DNA of 64,000 nt from CAWBLP01 sp963721065 (GCA_963721065.1 CAVRHO010000005.1:248001-312000); one strand, 5' to 3'. Positions 35,985 to 44,836 are shown, numbered from the stretch's first letter. Translations and numbers: made by a program. The notes: generated by a model not told the origin, from the letters alone.

Positions 35985-36512
35985 TCAGGCCAGCAAGCGA
36001 GGCGGCGGGACAGCCGGGTGGCCCCCGACGCCCGGTGGGATCGGTGTGACCGCGATGGCGAAAGCCGTCGCGCGCGGCGGTGGGACCGGCAGGGCCACCA
36101 CGGCCGGCAGGGCCGGAACCGGCTGCAGGCAGCCGGCCGAGCCGCAACACGACGGCGTATGGGGTTGCGCAGGCTGACCGTTGCCGGCCAGGGCGACGCC
36201 ATGACCGCTGCCCGCCGCGGCGGCGTGCGGCCGGCAGTCCGGCACGGCAAGGGCGGCGTGGTGACGGTCGCAGACCGCCGACCGGGCTGCGGGCGGTGCA
36301 CCGGGCGCCGCGGTGGCGGACAGGACAAAGGTCACCAGCAGCGCCAGCGTCGCAAGGACCCGCGTCGCAAGCGCCCGCGTCGCAAGCACCCGCGTCGCAA
36401 GAACCCGCGTCGCAAGAACCCGCGTCGCAAGCAAACGCCCGTAGCGGTCTTTGAGCGGCGCCCGCACCCCGAGGTCACCCTTCTGCATCGGCCCCACGGC
36501 CGCAATTGACAT
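35985..36512 (-). CDS. Cys/His-rich secreted protein with LATRV repeats
   Basis: 175-aa hypothetical protein. After a short N-terminus comes a six-fold pentapeptide repeat LATRV (15-bp DNA repeat, 36347-36436) running into the hydrophobic segment LATLALLVTFVLSATAAPG, i.e. a signal peptide or anchor whose n-region has been expanded by repeat slippage. The mature part has CDRHH, CRPHAAAAGSGHG and PSCCGSAGCLQ, possible metal ligands, then Pro/Val-rich sequence. It resembles small DUF2946-like proteins near copper genes, not a firm match. An FNR-like box lies 29-42 nt before ATG 36512; a second Met at 36488 is possible. Confidence 0.6.
   Translation of the reverse strand: MSIAAVGPMQKGDLGVRAPLKDRYGRLLATRVLATRVLATRVLATRALATRVLATLALLVTFVLSATAAPGAPPAARSAVCDRHHAALAVPDCRPHAAAAGSGHGVALAGNGQPAQPHTPSCCGSAGCLQPVPALPAVVALPVPPPRATAFAIAVTPIPPGVGGHPAVPPPRLLA
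36347..36436. repeat. 15-bp in-frame tandem repeat, six units
   Basis: GCGTCGCAAG recurs at 36347, 36362, 36377, 36392, 36407 and 36422, an exact 15-bp step; unit GCGTCGCAAGMACCC with small variation. Inside the LATRV gene, so copy-number change adds or removes five residues without shifting frame. Confidence 0.92.
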
Positions 36513-36540
36513 ACCCTGTTTCCGGGACGTGGTTGCGGCA

Positions 36541-36554
36541 TTGATCTGGGTCAA
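36541..36554. promoter_or_regulatory. FNR-like box between LATRV gene and metallophosphatase
   Basis: TTGATCTGGGTCAA: one mismatch to TTGAT-N4-ATCAA and perfect for TTGA-N6-TCAA. Lies 29-42 nt upstream of the minus-strand Cys-rich gene and 78 nt upstream of the plus-strand phosphatase. Confidence 0.55.
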
Positions 36555-36631
36555 GCCACGGCTACAATCGCCCCGATGTCCCACCATGCCGCTCTTGCGG
36601 TCACAACCCGCCGGCTGATAGCCGACCCGTT

Positions 36632-37381
36632 ATGATCGAACTCACAACCGCCCCCGCCACCCTGCCGCCCGGCCGGCGCGTCTATGCCATCGGTGATATC
36701 CATGGCTGCGATGCGCAACTGGCCAACCTGCACGCGACCATCGCCGCGGACCTGGCCCGCCGGCCGGTGGACTCCGCGGTGCTGGTGCATATCGGCGACT
36801 ATGTGGATCGCGGCGCCGACACGGCGGGCGTGCTGCGCCGCCTGGTGCAGGGGCCGGAGATCGAGGGCATCACGGTGGTCAACCTGGTGGGCAACCACGA
36901 CGAGACCATGCTGCACGCGCTGTCCGGCGATCGCGCGGCGGCCACCGACTGGCTGTTCGCGGGCGGACGCGCGGCGCTGGAGAGCTACGGCGTCGATCCG
37001 GATTCACCGCGCGAAAGCTGGCCGGACACGGTGCCGGCCGGACACGTGGATTTCCTGCGCGGCCTGACGCTGTACCACCAGGAGGGCGGCTACCTGTTCG
37101 TCCATGCCGGCGTGCGGCCCGGCGTGGCACTGGAGGCACAGACACGGGAGGACATGCTGCGCATCCGTCAGCCCTTTCTCTACACCGAGCGCGACCTGGG
37201 CGCGGTGGTCGTGCACGGCCACACGCCGGTGAAGGAACCGGTGGTGCGCCACAATCGCATCGCCATCGATACCGGCGCGGTGTTCGGCGGCCTGCTGACC
37301 AGCCTGGTGCTGGAAGGCGAGACGCTGGGCTTCCTTACCGCCGATCCCGTCGGGGAAGCCGTGTCGATCGCCCACCGTTAG
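36632..37381 (+). CDS. Metallophosphoesterase (Ser/Thr protein phosphatase-like)
   Basis: Calcineurin-like dinuclear metal phosphatase, 249 aa. Motifs in order: YAIGDIHGCDAQL (GDxHG, about 20-30), VHIGDYVDRGADT (GDxxDRG, about 52-62), VGNHDETML (GNHD, about 86) and VVVHGHTPV (GHTP, about 196). This set is typical of PPP-type bacterial protein phosphatases and ApaH relatives; whether the substrate is phosphoprotein or a dinucleotide cannot be decided. Cytosolic, single gene. Confidence 0.9.
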   Translation: MIELTTAPATLPPGRRVYAIGDIHGCDAQLANLHATIAADLARRPVDSAVLVHIGDYVDRGADTAGVLRRLVQGPEIEGITVVNLVGNHDETMLHALSGDRAAATDWLFAGGRAALESYGVDPDSPRESWPDTVPAGHVDFLRGLTLYHQEGGYLFVHAGVRPGVALEAQTREDMLRIRQPFLYTERDLGAVVVHGHTPVKEPVVRHNRIAIDTGAVFGGLLTSLVLEGETLGFLTADPVGEAVSIAHR

Positions 37382-37611
37382 GACACTGCACGGAAATCCT
37401 GACGTGTGGCCGGGGATGCCTCGAGGCTCTGGTGCCTCGCCCGGAGCCCCGCGCCCCGATTCCGTTGGCGCCCTGGTCTTCTGACCGGCTTCAGCCTGAC
37501 CCGTTTGCATTCGGGCCGACCGGTGACAGCCATGGTCGTTGCACGCCGCTTGCCGCCCGTCCATTGCCCGGACGGCGCGATGAACGCCCGAATCCCTCAG
37601 GTGGATCTCGC

Positions 37612-38736
37612 CTATTCGGAGTTCACGCCCCCAAGACGCTCGACGAGGCGTGCGAGCTCGGCCTGTCGGGACGTGCCGGTCTTGTCGAACACGCGCTGCA
37701 GGTGCCAACGCAACGTGGACGGTGCCACGTGAAGGGATTCGGCCGCCTCCGGCACCCCCTGCCCACGCGCGATTGCCTCGGCAACAGCCGCTTCGGCCGG
37801 CGTGAGACTGTAGAGTGTGTTGAGATACGGCGCGCACTGGCGGCCAGCCTGCTCCGGATCAGATACAAACACGATGGCGACGGGCCTGGGTTCCGGGATC
37901 CAACTGCTGCCCGCGCCTGCCCCTGCCGGCAACACGTGAAGCAGCAACGGACTCTTCATGGACGGTCGGTCTATCCGCAGTATGCCACCACGCCCAGAGA
38001 CGCTTCCGCGATTTGCCGCCCGGTCCACCAATTGCTGCAGAGCCGCGGACTGCGGCGCCGTCGCAGCGTGCAGTCCGGACGGGCTGGTCCCCAGGCCGTC
38101 CGCCTGTGCGAGCACCGCCTCCGCCGCCGTATTGGCAAACAAGATCCGGCGGTGACGATCCAGGAGCATAATGCCAAGTGTCAGGCGGTTGAGTGCTTCG
38201 ATAGTAGTATTCTTGTGAACATCCGCCGCTTTCAGACGCAGATGCAGACGCATTGCCCGTGCCAGATGGGGAAGCAGAAGTTCCAGGATGCGGACATGGT
38301 CATCGTCGAACTCGGCTGCGGAGGGCGGTCGCGCAGCCGCAACTATTCCTGCGCAATCCGATGCAGACAGCACGAAGGCCTGCATGACAGATTCCATGTT
38401 GTTGGGGCGTGCAAATTCATTGTACAAGACTGTGCGACGCAGATCCGCCTTCGGAAGGACCGTGCGGTCCGTGATCACCGTACATGGCGCACGGCTGGCG
38501 AAAGCCAGTATCGGATCTATCTGCCGGTAGTAATCCGCATACGCTTGCTGTGCGGCCGGCGCACTTCTGGTATAGTGGCAAACTGGAAACTTGCCTGTGC
38601 TGTCCTGGAATGCAATCGTTGCCCCCGCACTCCCGATGAGTTCGGCCAAATTCTCCAGTGCTTCGGGCCAGCAAGCTTCATCCAGGCCAGCATCATAGAT
38701 CGATTCAATCGTGGCAAGTATCCTGTCCTGTGACAT
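37612..38736 (-). CDS. LuxR-type transcriptional regulator
   Basis: 374-aa regulator. ATG 38736 with GAGAGG upstream. N-terminal sensor region (about 1-190; MSQDRILATIESIYDAGLDE, IAFQDSTGKFPV), then a PAS-like segment (TLGIMLLDRHRRILFANTAAEAVL, about 195-218) and a C-terminal LuxR HTH: YSLTPAEAAVAEAIARGQGVPEAAESLHVAPSTLRWHLQRVFDKTGTSRQAELARLV (about 308-365). No autoinducer-binding domain. Divergent from an Ldh/AEC pair across a 642-bp gap with a dyad at 39055-39078, so it probably controls that pair. Confidence 0.85.
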   Translation of the reverse strand: MSQDRILATIESIYDAGLDEACWPEALENLAELIGSAGATIAFQDSTGKFPVCHYTRSAPAAQQAYADYYRQIDPILAFASRAPCTVITDRTVLPKADLRRTVLYNEFARPNNMESVMQAFVLSASDCAGIVAAARPPSAAEFDDDHVRILELLLPHLARAMRLHLRLKAADVHKNTTIEALNRLTLGIMLLDRHRRILFANTAAEAVLAQADGLGTSPSGLHAATAPQSAALQQLVDRAANRGSVSGRGGILRIDRPSMKSPLLLHVLPAGAGAGSSWIPEPRPVAIVFVSDPEQAGRQCAPYLNTLYSLTPAEAAVAEAIARGQGVPEAAESLHVAPSTLRWHLQRVFDKTGTSRQAELARLVERLGGVNSE

Positions 38737-39378
38737 GGGCCTCTCGCAACAAATGGGTTCGACTTCTGATCGGCTGCCTGGATTTTCCTGCCTGCCGACG
38801 GGGAGAATTCCCTGAACTCGGTAGCTGATCCAATTGCTCGGACTGCGGCCGTCGCTGCACGTTTTCAGCAACCTGGCCCAGGTGAGCCGTGCTCACGTTG
38901 TGGGACACATCAGGTTAACCGTTGAAATTCAAACTACGTCGGTCGCTTGGACCGGTCAAGATCTTTAGTTGATGAATGACGGTCAGAATGCGCCGGCATT
39001 ACATACCGGTTCGCCTCGGTTGGCCCCTATACTCTGGACGACTTCAAATTTTGTTTGCTGTGACGTTGTTCACAGCAATTCTCGTGGACACCGCCGAACG
39101 CGCCCATCTTCTTTGCGAGCGGAGACGGCCGGCCCGCCCCCGACATGTTTCAAGGCGGCATTCAGCCGTTGGGCCCCCATCAAATGGAGGGGGACGCCAG
39201 CACGGCAGTCGGGTAACTGCTCCCATCCATTTCGCTGGTTGGAAATCGGGCCGGCCGCGCGCAACCGCAGATCGGCGCTCTGACAACGATTGGTTCGACC
39301 GTGTGGGAGGCTGCTTGCGCAGGATCAGAGGATACCTGGTGAGTCCGCGCTATCGATAACGGATTTGGAGTAAGGGAT
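38737..39378. other. Divergent promoter region of LuxR / Ldh genes, lower GC
   Basis: Gap of 642 bp with visibly lower GC than the genome. No convincing gene. Contains a dyad at 39055-39078 (listed). Promoters for both directions are expected here. Confidence 0.55.
39055..39078. promoter_or_regulatory. Candidate operator dyad
   Basis: Perfect 9-bp inverted repeat TTGCTGTGA / TCACAGCAA with spacer CGTTGT. Lies between the divergent luxR-type and ldh-type genes, about 300 nt before the latter; a plausible regulator site. Confidence 0.45.
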
Positions 39379-40494
39379 GTGACGGATTCAGGGACCGCGC
39401 CGCGTAGAACACACGCGGTGCAGAATGTTCGGCCAGACGGCGCACATGCCGGCATCGAAGTCGTCTCTGCCGGCAGGCTGCGCGATATTGCGCAGCGAGC
39501 CCTCGTGTCCGCCGGGGTCACTTCGAGCAACGCCGCGACTGTCGCCGCCGCACTTGTAAGAGCCGAAATGGACGGCATCCCGTCCCACGGCGTCGCCATG
39601 GTTCCACGATATGCCGAACACGCCCGGCATGGTCGGGTGGATGGGCGTGCGACACCCGTGGTCTCGGCGATTGGGCCGGCGGGTATCCGTGTCGATGCCC
39701 ATCATGGCTTTGCATATCCGGCCATCGCATCAGCCATTCGCGGGCTCCTGGAGTTGACGCCGGTAACGGGGGTGGCAGCCGCTGCGATCTGCCGCACGCA
39801 TCACTGCGGCGTGCTGGGGCACCACGTCGAGGACCTGGCGAGCCAAGGGCTGGCCGCGCTTATGGTATGCAACTCGCCCCGAACGATAGCGGCCCCGGGC
39901 GGGAAGGCCCCGCTGTTCGGGACGAACCCGATCGCCTTCGCCTGTCCAAGACGTGGAAGCCCGCCGCTGACCGTGGATCTTTCCATGGGCGTCGTGACAC
40001 AGGGGCGGATCAACCTGGCGGCGCAGCGCGGCACCAGCATCCCGGAAGGCTGGGCCCTGGATTCGAACGGGCAGCCGACCACCTGCCCGGTTGCTGCGCT
40101 CCATGGCACGCTGGCTGCCATAGGCGGCGCGAAGGGCGCGGCATTGGCCATGATGATCGATCTGATTGCCGGTGCTCTGACCGGTTCCGCGCTCTCGTCG
40201 GAATGTTCTTCCTTCTTCAACGACTGCGGTCCGCCGCTTGCCACCGGCGCCATGGTGGTTGCCTTTGATCCGGACAGGTTTGGGGGCGTGACTTTCGCAG
40301 ATCGGGTTGCCGGCCTCTGCGCATCCGTGGTCGCCGAACCCAATGTCCGGCTGCCGGGTGACCGCCGCATGGCCGAGCGGCGTCGGCAATGCATGGAGGG
40401 GATCGCGGTTCCGTCGGAACTTCTGCTCCAGTTGCAGCGCCTGGCGACACGACCGGCCTCTGCAGTATCGCCTTCAATTTCCGGCAGAAGGTGA
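39379..40494 (+). CDS. Ldh/MDH-2 family NAD(P)-dependent dehydrogenase
   Basis: 371-aa member of the malate/L-lactate dehydrogenase family (MdhB/YlbC/YiaK/ComC fold), which oxidises 2-hydroxyacids such as malate, L-sulfolactate or ureidoglycolate, unrelated to Rossmann LDHs. Seen: EMDGIPSHGVAMVPRYAEHARHGRV with catalytic His, ICRTHHCGVLGHHVEDLA, PLFGTNPIAFACP, VDLSMGVVTQGRI, GGAKGAALAMMIDLIAGALTG. Start GTG 39379; an N-terminal extension of about 24 residues precedes the family start, so a later start is possible. Followed by an AEC transporter: probable uptake-plus-oxidation unit. Confidence 0.85.
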   Translation: MTDSGTAPRRTHAVQNVRPDGAHAGIEVVSAGRLRDIAQRALVSAGVTSSNAATVAAALVRAEMDGIPSHGVAMVPRYAEHARHGRVDGRATPVVSAIGPAGIRVDAHHGFAYPAIASAIRGLLELTPVTGVAAAAICRTHHCGVLGHHVEDLASQGLAALMVCNSPRTIAAPGGKAPLFGTNPIAFACPRRGSPPLTVDLSMGVVTQGRINLAAQRGTSIPEGWALDSNGQPTTCPVAALHGTLAAIGGAKGAALAMMIDLIAGALTGSALSSECSSFFNDCGPPLATGAMVVAFDPDRFGGVTFADRVAGLCASVVAEPNVRLPGDRRMAERRRQCMEGIAVPSELLLQLQRLATRPASAVSPSISGRR

Positions 40495-40809
40495 ATAGAC
40501 AGTGTCGTGACGGGAGTTGTCACGAATATTGGTCCACCTTACAGCGTATCACGCTCCGGGCGCATGATGCCGATCGGGCTTGAATTCCACAACGCGAAGG
40601 AAATCAGGCGCTTCGCCTGGTCCATTTCTCAAGTCATGTTTGAAGCACGGCTGCCCGATCTACGGTGTCGAATTCATACTGCCGCGTTTATAGTGAAGAA
40701 TGTCACTGAGTTATCATGGCATCGGGGATAGAGTAACTCAGAGCGCAGGCAATTTCCAGCTCCGCGCTGTATCAATAGTCGTTCAATAGGTCATTCGGGA
40801 GGGATAGAA
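40495..40809. other. Intergenic region, lower GC, no gene seen
   Basis: Gap of 315 bp between the Ldh and AEC genes. A 74-codon frame exists at 40507 but has no family features. A GGAGGG Shine-Dalgarno is at about 40798-40803. Base composition is less GC-rich than the neighbourhood. Confidence 0.45.
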
Positions 40810-41691
40810 GTGACAGTCGCTCTTCTAACCGTGCTTCTTCCTGTTTTCTTCGGCATGGCGATGGGTTACATTTGGGTCGGGGTTGGACGACCATTCGACA
40901 ATGGCACGCTTGCAGCGATGGCGACCGACCTGGCGCTGCCCTGCCTGATCTTCAGTTCGCTTGTCAGTGCCGGGATATCGACCAGCGCATTCACGACGAT
41001 GGCACTCGCTGCCGCTGCATCGCTCGGGACGATGGCGGTCATCGGAACTCTGCTCCTCAAGGCAAGCCGCTTGAATGTGCAGACATACCTGCCCTCCGTG
41101 ACGTGGGGAAACGCCGCATATCTGGGAATCCCACTGGTCATCTTCGTGTTCGGGCGCAGGGCTGTCGGTTACGCGGCCGCGTTCTCCGCGATTTCGCTGG
41201 TCTTCAACATGGCCCTGGTGGCGTTGATCACGGCCAGTCGAGAGGGTGCGTTTTCGCGGATTTGCAACCCCCTCATCCTATCGGTCGTCGCCGGCGTATC
41301 CGTCCGGTTCCTGCGGCTCGACATTCCGCCGTCAATCCTGATGTCGGTCCAATTGTTGGGAACCATGGCCGTGCCCATGACCCTGATGCTGGTCGGGGCG
41401 TCGCTGGCCCGCCTGAGGCCAGTGGCTTTGGCACGGGGGTTTGTCTTTTCGGTGCTGCGCATTGGCGCGGGTGCGGGCGTTGCCATTGTCATAGCGTCGA
41501 TGTTCGACCTTCCGGAGCCTGCGCGTTCGGTGCTGATCCTGCAATGTGCCATGCCTGTTGCCATGACAAGCTATGTTGTGGCGCAGAAGTGGGGAAATGA
41601 TCCGGAGGAGATTGCAGGACTGGTGGCCATTTCTACGTGGACTTCCCTCATCTCCATTCCCGTAACGATTGGCCTTATCGCGGACCTGTGA
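40810..41691 (+). CDS. AEC (auxin efflux carrier) family permease
   Basis: 293-aa membrane protein with about ten TM helices, AEC/malonate-permease family. Seen: TVLLPVFFGMAMGYIWVGVG (TM1), LALPCLIFSSLVSAG with the conserved NP-like helix break, TWGNAAYLGIPLVIFVFG, and the C-terminal VLILQCAMPVAMTSYVVAQKWGNDPEEIAGLVAISTWTSLISIPV signature. GTG start behind GGAGGG. Bacterial members carry malonate or malate-like dicarboxylates, consistent with the adjacent 2-hydroxyacid dehydrogenase. Confidence 0.88.
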   Translation: MTVALLTVLLPVFFGMAMGYIWVGVGRPFDNGTLAAMATDLALPCLIFSSLVSAGISTSAFTTMALAAAASLGTMAVIGTLLLKASRLNVQTYLPSVTWGNAAYLGIPLVIFVFGRRAVGYAAAFSAISLVFNMALVALITASREGAFSRICNPLILSVVAGVSVRFLRLDIPPSILMSVQLLGTMAVPMTLMLVGASLARLRPVALARGFVFSVLRIGAGAGVAIVIASMFDLPEPARSVLILQCAMPVAMTSYVVAQKWGNDPEEIAGLVAISTWTSLISIPVTIGLIADL

Positions 41692-41794
41692 AGACAATGC
41701 GTGCGCGGAAGTCGTGGCTGGCGGCCCTCCGCCCGCCACGACGCGGTTGGGTTTGCCCGTGAACCGTCCTGGGCGACGGGCCTTCCCCACCAGT

Positions 41795-43150
41795 TCAGGC
41801 AGCCCGCACCTGTCCCAGGAATCCGCCGACCGCCCGGCGCAGTGACGCCGACTGCCGGCCCAGCTCCTCCACCGCGCCGCCAAGCTGGGTGGCAAGCTGG
41901 AAGGCCTGTTTGGCGTCGGTGGCGATGCCCTGCATCATTTCCGTGCTCTGGCGGTTGCCGGCGGCGGCCTCCTGCACGCTGCGGGCGATCTCGTTGGTTG
42001 TCACGCCCTGTTCCTGCACGGCGCTGGCGACGATCGCGGCGATGCCGTTGATCTCGTCCATGGTGCCGCTGATGGCCCCGATGGCGGTGGCGGCTTCCGC
42101 GGCGGCGCGCTGAATCTGGCTGATCTGCTGGCCGATGTCCTCGGTGGCCTTGGCGGTCTGGTTGGCCAGGCTTTTCACCTCCGACGCCACCACGGCGAAG
42201 CCCTTGCCGGCCTCGCCGGCCCGGGCCGCCTCGATCGTGGCGTTCAGCGCCAGCAGGTTGGTCTGGCCGGCGATGCTGTTGATCAGGCTGACCACCGCGC
42301 CGATCCGCTCCGCCCCGTCGTTCAGCGCCTTGACGATGGCGCTGGTGCGCTGCGCCTCCTCGCTGCCCTTGCCGGCGATGCGGGTGGACTTCTCGACCTG
42401 CTGGGTGATCTCGCCGATCGAGGTGGACAGTTGTTCCGCCGCGGCGGCGACGGCGGTGACGTTGCTGCTGGCCTGTTCGGCCGCGGCGGCGACAGATGTC
42501 GCACTGTGGGTGGAGCGGTCGGCGGCCTGTGACAGCGTGCGCAGCCCGGCCTCCACCTCCTGCGCCGAGCGCTCGACGCCTTGCACGACGCCGCCGATCT
42601 CGGTCTCGAAGGTACCGGCCATGCGCGCCAGTTCACGCCGGCGGGCCGCGACCTCGGCCTCGGCGTACACCTCCAGCAGCACCTCGAGGTCGAGCCAGGC
42701 GACCTTGTTCAACTGCGTGTGGATGGCCGCGGTCCGGGCCGCGCGGTCCCGCGTTTTCCAGCGGCCGCCGGCGTCGCGTGACAGCTCCTCGGCCAGGGCG
42801 TTGGCAACCGTCGCGTGGCAGATCGCCACGGCGTAGCCGGGGACCTGATGCTCGTAGAAGGCGGTGGCGAGTTGCCGGGCCGAGTCGATGAAGCCCTCCC
42901 CCAGTTGGCCGGACGCGACACGCACCCAGTGGCGGGTGCGGATTGTGTTGACCTGCGGCTTCTGCATCGCCGCGTACAAGGCGGGCCATGGCGTGAAGGT
43001 CGCATGCAGTGCGTCGAGCAGCGTCGGCATGCGTTGCTGCAGAAGCGGCGCCCGGGCCGCGAGTGCCGACAGATCGGCTTCCGTCACCCGAAACGCGCGC
43101 ATGCGCCGTTGCTGGTGCTGATCAAATCGCTCGGCCATCGGGTGCCCCAT
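41795..43150 (-). CDS. Globin-coupled methyl-accepting chemotaxis protein (HemAT-like)
   Basis: 451-aa soluble chemoreceptor with no TM segment. N-terminal about 1-160 fits the globin-sensor (protoglobin) domain: FRVTEADLSALAARAPLL, FYEHQVPGYAVAICHATVANALAEEL, where the His of FYEHQV is a candidate haem ligand. Middle linker with ERSAQEVEAGLRTL, then an MCP signalling domain whose hairpin tip reads INSIAGQTNLLALNATIEAARAGEAGKGFAVVASEVKSLA (about 275-315). Likely an oxygen-sensing receptor. No che genes are nearby. Start at 43150 or 43138. Confidence 0.82.
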   Translation of the reverse strand: MGHPMAERFDQHQQRRMRAFRVTEADLSALAARAPLLQQRMPTLLDALHATFTPWPALYAAMQKPQVNTIRTRHWVRVASGQLGEGFIDSARQLATAFYEHQVPGYAVAICHATVANALAEELSRDAGGRWKTRDRAARTAAIHTQLNKVAWLDLEVLLEVYAEAEVAARRRELARMAGTFETEIGGVVQGVERSAQEVEAGLRTLSQAADRSTHSATSVAAAAEQASSNVTAVAAAAEQLSTSIGEITQQVEKSTRIAGKGSEEAQRTSAIVKALNDGAERIGAVVSLINSIAGQTNLLALNATIEAARAGEAGKGFAVVASEVKSLANQTAKATEDIGQQISQIQRAAAEAATAIGAISGTMDEINGIAAIVASAVQEQGVTTNEIARSVQEAAAGNRQSTEMMQGIATDAKQAFQLATQLGGAVEELGRQSASLRRAVGGFLGQVRAA

Positions 43151-43477
43151 TTCGTTCCGCGGCAGTACGGCGGCTCCATACGCCGGTCCCGTTAAGCAAG
43201 GATGAAGGAAGCTCCCCCGGGGACGTTTCGGGGGTGCATCCGGCGGCGCACCGGCGGCGCACTGGGGACGGATCGGCGGTGAACCGGCGTGCGGCGGAGA
43301 CGCATCCGGCATTCGCCGAGGGGCATCCGACACGCACCCGGCGCGCATCGGACGCACATCCGGCCTGCATCGGGGACGAATCCGCCGTGCTGCATCGGGG
43401 GCACAGGCGTGGCGCTTGCGTCGGACCCGGATGCGCCGGTCCTGCCCGCCGCGAGACGGCGCGCCGCTTGGCCGACG
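43151..43477. other. Intergenic region with degenerate GCATCCGG-type repeats
   Basis: Gap of 327 bp between the phosphoesterase stop and the MCP start (same strand). From 43228 to 43400 short motifs such as GCATCCGGC, GACGCATCC and CATCGGGG recur irregularly. No gene, no clear hairpin. Confidence 0.45.
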
Positions 43478-44836
43478 TCACAAACGGCGGCGGCGCCGGC
43501 GCACCTGGTGGCCCGCCCGGTGCGTGTGGGCGACGGCAGCCGCCAGCAGGGCGGGCGCCATGGCGCCGGCGTGGCGCATCCGGCGCTGGTGGCCGTTGGC
43601 GCCCAGGCGATGCAGCGCCCGGGTTTCCTCCCGCGTGGCGCGCAGCGCGCTGGCCGGGATGTTCGGCGGCCCCTGGTTGTCCGGATTGCCGGGGCGCAGC
43701 ACGGACAGCAGGTCCGGCGCGGCGGCGACCCGCGGGCTGAGCGGCTCCCCCAGGTCGAACAGCGCGTTCAGCGTGGCGATGATCGAGGTGTGGTCGAAGG
43801 GCGGCCCGTCCGCCGGCGGGCGCAGCACGCTGCCGGCGGCGACATAGGGCGAGACGATCACCGCGGGCACGCGCACGCCGTAGCGGTCGAACGCGAAGCC
43901 GTCCGGCGCGGCGCTGCCGGTGGGCACGGCGGTCGGCGGGGGCACGTGGTCGAAGCAGCCGCCGTGCTCGTCGAAGGTGATGATCAGCAGCGTGCGGTCC
44001 CAGGCCGGGCTGGCGCGGACGGCGTTGTACACCGCGGCGACCAGTTGTTCGGCATAGGCGACGTTGTGCGGCGGATGCGCGTCGTTGGGCACGCGGTTCA
44101 GCAGGCGGCTGGTGAAGTAGCCGGGCTCGATGAAGCTGTAGTTCGGCAGCGTGCCCTCGTTGGCGTCGTCGGCGAATTCCGGGTTGAAGAAGCGGAAATG
44201 CGTGGGGATGCGCAGCCACAGATCGGCCAACGCCGCGGTCTGCGGCAGGTCGTGGAAATACACTTTCCAGGTGGCGCCGCGGCGTTCCAACTGGCGGAAC
44301 ACGGTGGGCAGCAGGAAGGGCATCGGGATGGTGTCGTTGTTCACCCGCCCGCCGCCGGTGCCGGTGTGCAGGAACAGCCGGTTGGGCCAGGTCTGGCACG
44401 GGGCGGAGGCGAACCAGCGGTCGGACACGCCGAAGCTGCGGGCGAGCGTGCTGAGCACCGGCACCTGCTGCGGGGTGAAGCAATGCATCGGGGCGCGGGG
44501 ATCGCGCCGTGTGCCGTCCGGCGGCTGGCGCATGTAGTTGTCAACGAAACCATTCATCCGCGGCGTGCCGTCGGGATGCAGGCCGAAGATCTGCATGTTG
44601 ATGTCGTCGAACAGCTCGCCCGGGTCGGGGTCCGGGATGCAGGCGGCTTCCGGGGTAAGGCGGTCGTCGTTCCACGCCGGAATGGACTCCACGCGGCCGT
44701 CGTCGTGGTGCCAGGGGTTGCACGCGTCGCCGGGCAGGCCGTCGAAATCCGGGCGGTTCGGGTAGAGCCAGCCGAGCATGCAGTCGAAGGACCGGTTCTC
44801 CAGGGCGAGAACGACGATGTGCTCGATCTGGGCCAT
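43478..44836 (-). CDS. Phosphoesterase (phospholipase C / acid phosphatase A superfamily)
   Basis: 452-aa alkaline-phosphatase-fold phosphoesterase. Seen: N-terminal IEHIVVLALENRSFDCMLGWLYP containing the ENRSFD motif that supplies metal-site residues in AcpA and bacterial PLCs, SDRWFASAPCQTWPNRLFLHTGT, and the C-terminal metal motif LLIITFDEHGGCFDHVPPP and FDHTSIIATL. Unlike classical secreted PLCs it has no signal peptide, so it is either cytosolic or exported non-classically. C-terminal 40 residues are Ala/His/Arg-rich and probably unstructured. Hydrolyses phosphodi- or monoesters; substrate unknown. Confidence 0.85.
   Translation of the reverse strand: MAQIEHIVVLALENRSFDCMLGWLYPNRPDFDGLPGDACNPWHHDDGRVESIPAWNDDRLTPEAACIPDPDPGELFDDINMQIFGLHPDGTPRMNGFVDNYMRQPPDGTRRDPRAPMHCFTPQQVPVLSTLARSFGVSDRWFASAPCQTWPNRLFLHTGTGGGRVNNDTIPMPFLLPTVFRQLERRGATWKVYFHDLPQTAALADLWLRIPTHFRFFNPEFADDANEGTLPNYSFIEPGYFTSRLLNRVPNDAHPPHNVAYAEQLVAAVYNAVRASPAWDRTLLIITFDEHGGCFDHVPPPTAVPTGSAAPDGFAFDRYGVRVPAVIVSPYVAAGSVLRPPADGPPFDHTSIIATLNALFDLGEPLSPRVAAAPDLLSVLRPGNPDNQGPPNIPASALRATREETRALHRLGANGHQRRMRHAGAMAPALLAAAVAHTHRAGHQVRRRRRRL

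Noticed and set aside
40507..40731. 74-codon ORF between Ldh and AEC genes
   Set aside because: No Shine-Dalgarno, no hydrophobic or family pattern; probably chance in lower-GC DNA.
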